64,000 nucleotides of DNA, taken from Maylandia zebra (lineage: Eukaryota; Chordata; Actinopteri; Cichliformes; Cichlidae). The notes below the pieces were generated by a model. The model did not search any database and had not been told where the DNA came from. It saw only the letters and a list, made by a program, of their open reading frames with translations. Position 1 is the first letter of the stretch. Every line of letters starts with the position of its first letter. The stretch covers positions 56,844,865-56,908,864 of the forward strand of contig NC_135173.1 in NCBI RefSeq assembly GCF_041146795.1. The letters are read 5' to 3'. This document shows, in pieces, positions 38,901 to 51,800 of this stretch. A program made the translations under genes and the position numbers.

Positions 38901-40070
38901 GTGGAGTATTTTCAGAATAATATATCTAAACACAAAGTTGCAAAGACTTTGATCTCATCATCAACATATGTATTATTTAAAGATTTGAAGAAAATAGAGA
39001 AATGTCTGTGCATAAGAGGAAAGGCTGAAATTCAGTACTGGATACCCATGCTCTTTATGCCTTTAAGCAGCACTGCATAAAAAACAGCCATGATTCTGCA
39101 TTGATAATCGCATGCATGGCCTCAGAAACACTTTCAGGAAGTTTGTTATTGTCTGTGGACAAAGCCATGCCATCCATAAATGCAGGTAAAAGCTCTGTCG
39201 TGCAAAGAAGAAGCCATAAGTGAGAATGATCCGGAAACCCTGCAGACTTTAAAATGGACTGAGGCCCTGTCCACTGTTCTGTGGTCAGGGGAATCGAAAT
39301 TTGAGTCTCATGGACACTGCGCTCTCCAGACTAAAGAGAAGTGATATCACCATAATATATAATACATACTTATTATATATTATGATTTGTTTGATGCCCG
39401 GAAACATGTAAGTGTGACACATATGCAAAAAAATAAGAAGGGGGGGCACTCTGTTTATTTGAAATGACAGTTTATTTGGGTTTGTATCGTTAATGCTTCA
39501 TCTTTAGAATTTCCTGATATAGGCTACATATATTCTAAAATTTAATGTTTTAATTTGATAGATTTTGTATTTTCTCTTGGCTTTGGTCTTTAAACCTTTT
39601 ATGTTTTTTTATCAAATTGATCTGATTATGATCTGATTATGATTATGATCTATTACTGATCTCTTTATCTGATCTCTTTATCTGATTCTCTACCTAATAA
39701 GGAGCTATAAAAATACTTTCAGACCGTCTCTCTGCTCTTAGTTTGGATGGAGTTTATTTTCTACCCAGCTCAGCAGATGAATAGCACATAATTCTGGTAG
39801 AGAACTGTAACAATATAATGTGATGTTCATTTTTCATGTGCTCACACCTTCACTCTCTGAACCCTTAACTCCATCGACACAGACTTCTCCCTGATGTCTC
39901 AACGCCTTCATATGCATGCAAGTCAATGCCAGTGGGCACTCGTCATGATGTTGCTCATCTTCATCAGCACTTTTGCCATCGAGTTTCGTCACAGCAGCTT
40001 CAGTATTCTGTGCACAGACAGACCAGGGTATCCCTTCCATCACTCAGAAACCTCTGAAGGGCCTATGTAG
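35985..40070 (+). CDS. tmem150c: tmem150c: TMEM150/DRAM-family membrane protein (tentonin 3)
   Basis: Coding exons are 35985-36058, 37203-37256, 37335-37370, 37467-37534, 37772-37899, 38013-38190 and 39883-40070, giving 241 aa (human TMEM150C 249). The start is MVNFSLWALLPPIYSVC, a hydrophobic segment directly after the initiator. Recognisable family stretches are PPYMSIAGNFPPASCVFSEV (extracellular loop with conserved cysteine), KPWLNISSLVVF, SFGMTIVGNFQVF, IHNVGAVLVFGLGTLSCW, LRVNLKNEGKMA and FISTFAIEFRHSSFSILC. Six hydrophobic segments are visible. The human protein is described as a modulator or component of mechanically activated currents. The match to TMEM150C is much closer than to TMEM150A, despite vamp8 and mat2a lying nearby. 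The C-terminal tail is shorter and unlike human. The large last intron holds a split Tc1 relic and a SINE. Confidence 0.95.
36187..36560 (+). repeat. Common teleost repeat (5' phrase clear, remainder diverged)
   Basis: TTCAATTTCATTTATATAGC followed by GCCAAATCACAACAACAGTC and GCCTCAAGGCACTTATACTA is one of the commonest interspersed phrases in perch-like fish, probably of LINE or SINE origin. The downstream 280 bp is A-rich and not recognisable. It lies in the tmem150c intron after the first coding exon. Confidence 0.55.
36770..36940. repeat. Possible degenerate LINE-type repeat
   Basis: GTCAAATTTCATTGGATTG, then AAAGTTTTATCAGGATTCAT and CGTTTTGAGCGATCATG followed by a cagacaga/acacac stretch, resembles the end of fish repeats with an untranslated 'exceeding-conserved' phrase. 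Support is weak. Confidence 0.25.
38335..39330 (+). mobile_element. Degenerate Tc1-like transposon interrupted by a SINE
   Basis: GCAATGATTTGCAAATCTC, GCTCATTTTGACATTTAATG, GGCAACAAGAGGCTGGAAAA and (after the SINE) GGCAACAGGTCAGTAACATG, GTTGCAAAGACTTTGATCTC, GCCATCCATAAATGCAGGT, AAAATGGACTGAGGC and CTGTTCTGTGGTCAGGGGA appear in the order of a known fish Tc1-like element running left to right. Many small changes have removed any long open frame. The two halves read smoothly into each other once 38545-38778 is set aside. It lies in the last tmem150c intron. Confidence 0.8.
38545..38778 (+). mobile_element. tRNA-derived SINE nested in a Tc1 relic
   Basis: The head is tRNA-like, with A box TAGCTCAGTAGGTAAAG and B box GGTTCGAATCC. 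The body is CCCTGAGCAAGGTACCGTCC, and the tail (CCCCATGGGGATCAATAAAG) ends in ATT repeats. Short flanking duplications AACTA (38540-38544 and 38779-38783) fit a target duplication. It splits the Tc1-like relic at 38335-39330, so it inserted later. Confidence 0.88.
39388..39452 (+). mobile_element. Isolated Tc1-family terminal repeat
   Basis: TTGATGCCCGGAAACATGTA, AGTGTGACACATATGC, then AAAAAAATAAGAAGGGGGGG matches the terminal repeat of the Tc1 family also seen at 10810-11030. Only about 65 bp remains. Confidence 0.5.
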
Positions 40071-40160
40071 CTGCTCAGTGAGCTGTACACAGGCTAATGT
40101 ATAAGGTCTGATGTTGCATTTACAAGTACATACTTATTACTCAGTTACAGCTCTCTTTCA

Positions 40161-40225
40161 GGGGCGGATCTAGAGAAATTTTCTTAGGGTGGCATGAGGG
40201 TGAAATCAAATGGGGTGGCAAAATT
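40161..40225. repeat. Repeat phrase, possible MITE end
   Basis: AGGGGCGGATCTAGAGAAAT followed by TTAGGGTGGCATGAGGGTG is a phrase found at the ends of a widespread fish repeat. The reverse-complement start (GATCCGCCCCTG) occurs at about 61962-61973. The partner end of this copy was not located. Confidence 0.4.
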
Positions 40226-42005
40226 ACACGTTACATTCTGTAATACGCATTATATATGGGTGTAATACATCAAATGCAGTAAGTACACACGTTTCATATA
40301 AATATACATATTTTCTTTAAATTAAACGTTTCAGTTATGTAAAAAACATGCAAATTTTGATTTATTGTACTGTATATACTAAATAAGTATGCAGTCCAGT
40401 AAGTGTAAAATCCAGAGAGCTACGCAACATGAGGATGTTCATTTCCACACACAAGTCTAACTTCAGTTTCACACTCTTTTTGTTTATTAGAAATACTGTA
40501 ATCAAATTGTGAAATGCTTAAATTTACACAAAATGCCAGAAATCTGCAATGTCTCAAACACCAACATCTCAAAAATATTGAAGATAAAAGGTGAGTGGAT
40601 GGAATGGCCACTACATTAAACAGTTTAAAGGTAATGTTTGAAAAGCACGTCACCTGAGAGTGTAATGAACAAAACAAAACCTTAAACACTGCATTCTTGG
40701 TGGATTTTAATTGACTTGGTACTAGCAATCATTGCCAGTATGATTATTTGTGTTATTATGCACTCTGTGTGTTAATGTGTTTTATTATCTTTTATAGGTT
40801 TCCTATTCATTTTCAGTTATATGAAATACATAAATAAAAAAATTCAGTGAAGTAATAAAACTGATGTTTCTGACAGTATTCATCTTTGCTGAGGCTCCAC
40901 ATAACTGCACTGTAGCACAGCTGTGTACATACAGATGTCACTGTATCTGTAAGCCTCAATAATGTGGTCAGGGGATTCTCTGAACATTCCAACAACCAAT
41001 AAACACAAAATATAAAAACTTTGAATTGGCCATCATCTTCCAAGGTGGATGGCACTATTCCCACTATAGCTGGTTAAACCATTAAAATTGTGTAATTGTA
41101 GCAGTGTAGCCATGTGAAGAAAATACAGGCAGAACTACGTAGATCCAGTTTTTCTGTGAAAAAAAACACAAAAAAAACCAAAAAAAAAACCAAACAAACA
41201 TTGGGCCTCGTTCAGTATGTGTATGGAAACGTTGTTATCCTGAGCAAAAAACACAAGCGCACACAGAATTACAGAAAACCTGTGCAAATTTTGTTCATGC
41301 CACTGTGTTTGTTAGAGACTCTGAATCATCCATATAGTGCCATGCTTCTACTACTCTTTGCAAAGAAGCAAGTTTACCTCAAGGTGAAGTGGAGAAAGTG
41401 ATGATAGTGTAAGCCTGCATCATTAAAGCAAGAAAACAGGAGGAGATATAACTAAAGAAACTGAAACAGTCTCACAAGTCAGTGATTCATGTATATTTTA
41501 ATGAATCTGTTGGTGTTCTACACACAGATTTAGAAGAAATGAAGGTCTATAACTCTTAGTAACATTATTATTAATGCCGCTGTTGTAGTTATCATTTGAT
41601 CATTATTTACATTTCCAAAACACCATGTGCCAAACGATTCTTAGAATTACAATTTAAAAAAGTTCTGAAAATGGCCATAAGGCTCTTGTGCTTTCCTGGT
41701 TTGCACATCTCTGCAACATAGTTTGGAAGTCTGGTGGTGGAACACGGCACCAGCACTTTATCCTCTGAAGAACAGTGTCGACAAGTTTGCCCAACTGTAT
41801 GATATGTGTGCGGTTTTTTGGACTTTGAGGCCACATTTAACTGCATCTCTTAGGGCTGTTTTGTAGCATGAGGCATCATGTCTGTTGTTACAAACTGGGC
41901 ATTAGTAGAGTTGCAGTGACAGCTTCAGGTTCACATTGTTGGAATGATTCTGTTGATGGTTTTTGAACAGAACTTCTACGTCCATACATTGGTGTAAAAA
42001 AAAAA

Positions 42006-42080
42006 GTGTTTCAGATCATTGAACAAATTTAAATATTAGACAATGATAACACAACTAAACACAAAATGCAGTTTCTAAAC
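42006..42080 (+). mobile_element. Tc1-family terminal-repeat fragment
   Basis: GTGTTTCAGATCATTGAACA, AATTTAAATATTAGACAATG and AACACAAAATGCAGTTTCTA match the inner terminal repeat of the Tc1 family seen at 10810-11030. No transposase codons are beside it. Confidence 0.55.
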
Positions 42081-43599
42081 CAAAGTGTTTATTATTTATG
42101 TCAAGGTGCGTGGTGAGAACAGGACCCAAATAACTAACTCGATAACTGAACGATCCAGCGTTGACTCAAGCTCAGTCAAACAGTTTAGTAACCACTTTGC
42201 GAAAGTGATCAGCAGCACCTGGAATCTAGATGGAAGACAGGTGTGGCTGGCTTCAGCGTGGGAAAGACCTTCTGGCCTGATGACGCCCATAAACTGGCAC
42301 ACTGGAAAACACACATACAGGAGAAGGCAGGGGAGCCAAAACAAAACAGAAAAACATACACTCAGGCAGATCGACCGGCGGAGACTGCCAGACGATCATA
42401 AAACAAGTTATAGCACCCAAAAATAACCCGCACAGAATTCTAGCTGCTGCATGAATTTGGATGTAGGACAGTGGTGATGCAGGCAAACTCTGCTTCCACC
42501 TGCAAACATTTAAGAATTACAGTAAAATGTGAAAAAAGTATTTGGTGGACCACAACAATATGATGTAGGAAAATAATAACAACAATGAAATCCATGAAAT
42601 GCATTTTTATTTTCTGATTCATTTTAGTTAAAACAATGTGAAATAATCAGAAGTGGGAGTGGTGCGCTTTCTTAACTGCAGATCCAATTTGAAAATTGCA
42701 ATTTCCAGCTCTGGGTGAATATTCATGAAAAATTTGAACACTTTACAATTTTTTATTTATTTTTTTAATGGAGTAATCAAGACAATATAATGATAACAAT
42801 ATCTCACGCTCAGAAAAGAGAGCTGGCCACCTTCTTTTGAAATCAGCAATGAAAAGCTTGTCTTTAATCACCCTGCCAGGAATCTACTGATCTCTGCAAT
42901 GTCTGATCAACATGTGATCTACATAGGTAACTTTGGAGTGCATTTCAAGCTTTAAAGGTGCATGGAAAGTTTAAACATGTGCATGGATAAGGGTGTCTGT
43001 GGCCAAAGTGGCCGTGGTTTAACCTGCAGTGCTTCAATAACTGAGATCTTGTAGTCTCTTGTGCTGCACACTCTTTACACTTCCACATTCATGTTAGTGA
43101 AATTGAAACAAAACAAAAAGACACTACATCATATATTACTTATTACTTAAAATATCCTCACAGAAAGTGTAAAGATACACTCTGACCCTTCATCATGATC
43201 TTGAAGATGAATACTTCTAAACATTTAATGGTGATGGAATTTTACTTGCACTATGTAAGTGTCACCAATAAATTGAATTGTTCCTGTCCAGCCTTTAAGT
43301 TTGGAGATGCTTTTCAAAAAAGAGATGTGTTGTAATAACATATTAACCAAACTTGTGGCTATAAAATAGAAAATGTACAACAAGTCCTATTTTAGTTTTA
43401 CAGTACTAACTACATTAAAACATTACAATAATAGCTGATTCATTACATGTCAAACTCAAGACCACCATCACAGTATTTAGTTATAAGACTGGTGAAAGTG
43501 TATATGAGTTGAAAAGTTTCATAGAGACTTAAAATCAGCTCATCAGCTCTGTGCAGACTTATTCACCTTTGTTCACTCATGTTTGGTTTATTTAAGATA

Positions 43600-43645
43600 G
43601 CCCTGTAATTTTTTATCTTGAAAGGGGCTATACAAATAAAATTTT
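43600..43645 (+). repeat. L2-like LINE/SINE tail remnant
   Basis: CTTGAAAGGGGCTATACAAA followed by TAAAATTTTAG resembles the 3' tail shared by L2-type LINEs and their SINEs. The upstream body is not recognisable. Confidence 0.35.
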
Positions 43646-44255
43646 AGTTTACTTACTTGGCTAATTAGATATTTGTGTTAATGATCAGTTAACAGGTGTA
43701 CCTTATACTACTACCTCTGCATTACAGTGTTGCTCTGGCATAGTTTCAGTATTGCTGTTGTAGGACAAATAAAACACTTTCATATAAAATAGTCCCCTGT
43801 TGTCTTCGCACATTTCTTTATACTGACATAAATGTTAACCAATAAATAATACCAAATGCAAAACATGCTTTCATTTAATAAAATGGCACAGACAAGTAAA
43901 CTGAGTGTTGGAATATCGATTTTAAATAACGTTTTAAACAAATAAACAAATTCTTATTGTTGTTTTACTTGTTGTTCATTATTAAGGTACCGCCGCCTAC
44001 TGGCGTGGAGTCTGAACTGACGGAGCTGGCCATGTGTGCATATTACTGCCCTGTTTGTTAGCTGTGAAGTGATTGCTAGTTAGTGGCTTACCACCAGATA
44101 TATTTGTTAGCGCGTGCATAATCTGTAGTCTGCTTGATCTGTTAGTCTTGTAAAAACAGCGAGGACCGGGTCCAGCCTGGTTCTTCCGCCGCGGTGCTGC
44201 TAATTAGTAAGCTAACGTCAGCTAACAAGAGCCGTTGCAGACTCACCCAGTAAAA

Positions 44256-47014
<2,759 letters not shown>

Positions 47015-47790
47015 CAAAGTGCGTAGACAGATGACTTCGTGATGACCTCTCCTCTTATTTTGCCCCCACCTTTTTTGCAATTCTAGTGTTTTATTGTTTT
47101 GGGGGGGGTTTTCTTCCACATTGATGGGTGACGAGGGACTGGCGATGCTGCTGGGACTGCTGGCAATCAATGGGGCTGATTATGAAATTCCAGTCTTTAA
47201 AGGTGGCTCACTATCCAGTTCTTTCAGGATGCTTTTCTCATCAATAGAAACGGATGCACCAAGCATTATAGGAACACAAATGGGACTTCAATGTCATTGG
47301 ACCATTTGATTGAATGGGAAGCTGTTGCTTTACATTTACAAGCCTGAAGGAAACTGCACATGACATGTGAGACTAGCTTTTTACCTTTTAGATGAACTGT
47401 ATTTGACTGCCACTCTCCAAATGTATATGCGTGAACTGTATTTCTTAACCATTTTGTAAATGTTCATGTACCATTTTCCTTCCTCTCTACCCAAACAAAT
47501 GTGTCGCAGACGTATGAAGTCCTGTGCAGTGAGTGAACTGTCTCGTTTTAGAAAGTATAATTACAGTATAGATGCACTCAGCAGAATGAGAGTCTTCATT
47601 TGAAACTTTGTTTGAATGTCTTAATTAATCCCCCTCACAGGTGATGGTGTCTATTTAAATGTGCCATACTTGTTGTTCATTTGTAATGTTGATCTTGGGA
47701 AGTGAAAATACTGAAACATTGCCAGACTCTGTGTGAAACATTGTTGGTATTATTCAGGAAATGGACTTCTAATAAATGCCTTGTCTCCCC
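47015..47790 (+). other. enoph1: enoph1 3' UTR
   Basis: Noncoding sequence follows the stop to the polyadenylation hexamer AATAAA at 47771-47776, followed by a T- and G-containing stretch. The 71-codon open frame 47094-47309 lies inside it and has no family resemblance. Confidence 0.7.
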
Positions 47791-47931
47791 CAGAAGCCTG
47801 ACTACTTCTTCTTCAGTCCAAACTGTTTTTAAAAAGTGCTTCCAAATTGAACAGTAAGGATTACAAATGGCTAAACCACAAAAAAGAAAGGAAAACAAAA
47901 AACCCTTAAAGGTGCAATTTAAAATTGGTGC

Positions 47932-48121
47932 TTTGATAAGTAGCTTGTGTCAACATAACACTGGTTTGTCCCAATAGGTAAGTGATTTTAACAAGCAGCA
48001 GAAACATGCGTCTTCAGAAAACCTTCAAGTTTTGCTCAAGATTACTTAAAGAATGACAAAAGTCTGGCTCCTTGGAAGAAAAATATAAATAAATGAGGGG
48101 TGAGACTTTTGCACAGTACTG
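47932..48121. mobile_element. Short Tc1-type element end (non-autonomous)
   Basis: The right end AAATATAAATAAATGAGGGG, TGAGACTTTTGCACAGTACTG is a well-preserved copy of the terminal repeat also found at 8195-8230 and 17094-17112. The remaining about 150 bp has no ORF. The left boundary is uncertain. Confidence 0.55.
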
Positions 48122-48429
48122 CAGTCATGACATTAATTAATTAATCAATTTTAGGACTGTTAGATTCTGCATCTTATGATATTCTTTAACATGCTGATGG
48201 GTGGGTTGGTTATTTGATTCATCAATCATGATGAATCTACTTTTTGTCTTTGGTGTATTATTGACCAAAAATTTGTTCAGAGTATAAATTACTAACTGAA
48301 AAATGTCTTTTACATAATTCTGCTTTTTGGTTTGCTCTGTTCCTTACTTTTTGCCTCAATTATTTCCTTTTTTTCATCTGTATTTTTGCAAACGGCTCTA
48401 CAAAAAAGAGGGAATTAAGCCCAAAATGT

Positions 48430-48853
48430 ACTATTTGTTACATAAAGAAGGGGGCGCGGTCTAGCTTTCACGTCGGTTTGACAGCCGTTTTTAACCGACG
48501 AAGAAGAAGATGACGGCGACGAAAACAAAGCGACGCTCATAAGTCACCTCTCAATATTATCGTAACTTCAACCTAATTTTTTTTCATACCGAGCGTTGTT
48601 TTCTCCAAATTCATACTAACCCCACATTGGATTCACGTAACCCAACCAGTTAGCTTGTTCTAACTAGCGACGGACATTTTATTTAACAGCATATGATATC
48701 AAAATATTAGCCAGCGACTAGCCTGTCATCAGTTAGCTGACAGAAGCCAGACAGTTAGCTTAGCTCCAGCAGAGATATCTGACGTAGCTTTGAGTTCAGA
48801 GCCCTTTAGGGGTGAAGCTTTAGTTTAAGTCTTGTTCCAGAAAAACCCGAAAC
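48430..48853 (+). promoter_or_regulatory. hnrnpd: hnrnpd promoter and 5' UTR
   Basis: A GC-richer stretch with ACCGACGAAGAAGAAGATGA at about 48498 marks the likely transcript start. A long leader with several upstream ATGs follows before the coding ATG at 48854 (context GAAACATGTCG). GAAGAAGAAG also appears at the putative transcript start near 6590, and its complement at the sec31a start near 8413. No TATA box is evident. Confidence 0.4.
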
Positions 48854-51800
48854 ATGTCGGATGATTATGAATTAAGCGACGACCCGAACATGATGAGAAT
48901 GGAGGAGGATGGAGAGGCGAACAGTGACGACCCGATGTCAGCAGCGGGGGACTGTGGCCTTATGGGGGGCGAGGCCGAAGGATCAAGGATCGACGCCAGT
49001 AAAAACGAGGAGGATGAAGGGTATGGTGATGGTGAAGGGTGGATAGACTCAGGTTCACTGTTGATAATCGAAAAGATGCTGTAGCTGCAGGACCGGATTT
49101 TTGCAGGACCTGGCATTGTTATTGTTGGGTACTACTTTATTCATTAGGAGGGGTGATTATTTTAACAAGCATTCATAAACTAAACATTACACTAGAACGA
49201 TTTCCGAGGTGTTTGAGTGTTACCGGTTTGCTATTTTAAAAGTTTGGGTTTTAAAAGGAAATGTTAGACTAAAGTAAGTGATATTTTCAAATATCATTTA
49301 CTTTTGAATGTTTGTTATTATTTTCAGTTTTCTGTTTAGAAAAACAGCTTTGCCTGTTGTTCAGAAAATCAAAGTATGGATGTCAAAGGAGCTTGCAAAG
49401 AAAAGCGTCTTGACTTCTTTAAGTTGCTTGAAGACGTTTCACCTCTCACCCGTGAAGCTTCTTCAGTTCTAAGGTCAAATGGTGGAGAGTCCCAGATATA
49501 AATCTAGTGGGAGTAACCCCCCACAGAGGGACAAAAGGACCCCCTGATGATCCTCTAATCGCCTGAGCCAAGGTGTGAAACTGGGTGTGGGTCCCAATCA
49601 GCCAGAGTTTCGGGTGAGTTCATTGTGAAACCTGGCCCCACCTTATGCGAATTCCTGAGATCAGATGGCCCAGGATGTGAGTGGGCGTTAAGGCGTCTGG
49701 GAAGGGATCTCAAAACTGGATTATAGATGGCAGAGAGTTGGTGTCGTAAACCCCCGCCTCTGTTCAAAGATGGTCGCTCACAGTGGACATAGATGGCTTC
49801 TTTCACTCCTCTTTCAAACCATCTGTCCTCTCTGTCCAAAATGTGAACATTGGCATCCTCGAAAGAATGTCCTTTATCCTTAAGATGCAGATGGACTGCT
49901 GAGTCTTGTCCTGTGGAGGTGGCTCTTCTGTGTTGTGCCATGTGCTTGTGAAGTGGCTGTTTGGTCTCTCCAATGTAGAGGTCTGGGCATTCCTCGCTGC
50001 ACTGTACAGCATACACCACATTGTTAAGTTTGTGTTTTGGCGTTTTGTCTTTCGGGTGAACCAGTTTCTGTCTGAGCGTGTTGCTGGGTCTGAAATGCAC
50101 CGGGATGTCATGCTTGGAGAAAACTCTCCTGAGTTTTTCTGATACACCGGCTACATAGGGGATGACAATGTTCAGACAGACGCAACAACAACCGCTGTAC
50201 AGTGCAGCGAGGAATGCCCAGACCTCGCATAAGGTGGGGCCAGGTTTCACAATGAACTCACCTGAAACTCTGGCTGATTGGGACCCACACCCAGTTTCAC
50301 ACCTTGGCTCAGGCGATTAGAGGATCATCAGGGGGTCCTTTTGTCCCTCTGTGGGGGGTTACTCCCACTAGGTTTATATCTGGGACTCTCCACCATTTGA
50401 CCTTAGAACTGAAGAAGCTTCTCGGATGAGAGGTGAAACGTCTTCAAGTAACTTAAAGAAGTCCAGATGCTTTTCTTTGCAAGCTCCTTTGACTACGATG
50501 ACCTGGATGACTGAGAACCTTCACAAAGTATGGATGCATATACAGAGTATTGGTTTGTTATTGTCCTGTGGTGTGACAGAAAATGATGCAAAGAATAGGG
50601 TGAAGTATAGGCAAATTATCCGTTTTAGCGACGTCCAATGGGAGCACTAAAAAGAAGAAGATTGCATTAGATTACCAATCATTGATATTGGCTAATAATT
50701 AGCAAATGTTTAAGTGTTGGCAATATCAATCAAAAGTGGAGCTAATGGTTCCAAAATTGTATGAAGAGCATACATTACAGTGCAGGATTTTTGTTTCCCT
50801 TTTTAGGAAAGGTGGGAAATAAAACCCAAAATAAAGTCACAAGACTTACAAAATATATATATCGCCATCAGCTGTGAGTCACAGTCCTTTTATATCAACC
50901 TGGTCACTGAATCCCTTAATTAAAAATAATTAGAACAGGTTCAATTTAGGGAATATCTTAACATTTTATCACTGCAGTTGTAAACAAAACCATCTTTCTT
51001 GATAATAACACTGCACTGGTTGGTTGCAGGTCTACAGTACTTCACTGGTGGATTTATATGCATGGTTTTCCTTGCAATAAAGTGATTGATTCTGATATAG
51101 AAAGGGGTTTTGGACTTACACCATTTAAAAATCACCATCACTTTAAAATAACAAAACAATTACCCCACGTTTCATGATTATAGTTGAATTTACTCAAGAA
51201 TAAATACATTTCTCTTTATCAAATGGTCATAAACAACAGAAAGATGTTAACAGGCTTCTGTTAAGAAAGGGAACAGATTCTTTGCCCTATTTTAATATGG
51301 ACAAAACATGTTTATATGTGAAGGCCCATTTTGAGCTAAGAAAAACCCTTGTATGTGTTCACATTTTGATTGCACATAAAAGATTAAATCAGGTCCTCAT
51401 TAGTCACCTAATGAATGGAGAATCTGCTGTGTTTGATATTGTATTGTCTGGATGTAAATTGATGATAAATTACTTACTAAGCAAGTTACATAGATTACTT
51501 GTAGCAAATGAGGGGACCTTTGAGCAGCCCAGCTGTTTAAAGAAGCTTGCATACAGTGGGGCAAAAAAGTACTTAGTCAGCCACCGATTGTGCAAGTTCC
51601 CCCACTTAAAATGATGACAGAGGTCAGTAATTTGCACCAGAGGTACACTTCAACTGTGAGAGACAGAATGTGAAAAAAAATCCATGAATTCACATGGTAG
51701 GATTTGTAAAGAATTTATTCGTAAATTAGGGTGGAAAATAAGTATTTGGTCACCTCAAACAAGGAAAATCTCTGGCTCTCACAGACCTGTAACGTCTTCT

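Larger units (their letters stand above)
40071..43980. other. Intergenic region between tmem150c and enoph1
   Basis: No coding exon is supported across about 3.9 kb. It contains the tmem150c 3' UTR (unknown length), a repeat phrase at 40161-40225, a Tc1 terminal fragment at 42006-42080, a GC-richer unassigned block at about 42090-42430, and an L2-like tail at 43600-43645. The rest is AT-rich with nothing recognisable. Open frames up to 113 codons show no domain or splice context. Confidence 0.6.
49383..50523 (-). mobile_element. Penelope-like retroelement, 5'-truncated, in hnrnpd intron 1
   Basis: On the minus strand, 49555-50250 encodes the C-terminal GIY-YIG endonuclease type of Penelope-like elements ([20 protein letters not shown], then [20 protein letters not shown]). 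The ends are about 265-bp inverted copies of each other: 49383 onward (GTCAAAGGAGCTTGCAAAG) and the complement of the sequence up to about 50490. A perfect 13-bp direct repeat, CAAAGTATGGATG, flanks the insertion (49370-49382 and 50524-50536). The reverse-transcriptase part is absent. Penelope-like elements are known for terminal repeats in direct or inverted arrangement. Confidence 0.88.

Noticed and set aside
42085-42426. 113-codon plus-strand frame in the tmem150c-enoph1 gap
   Set aside because: There is no domain, splice context or initiation context, and it overlaps an 82-codon minus-strand frame. It may belong to an old noncoding repeat.
47094-47309. 71-codon frame in enoph1 3' UTR
   Set aside because: It lies within the 3' UTR before AATAAA, with no family match.
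49430-50470. Hammerhead ribozyme in the Penelope-like termini
   Set aside because: Such ribozymes are known in this class, and GGATGAGAGGTGAAACGTC is suggestive, but the core differs from CUGANGA and the stems cannot be drawn convincingly by eye.
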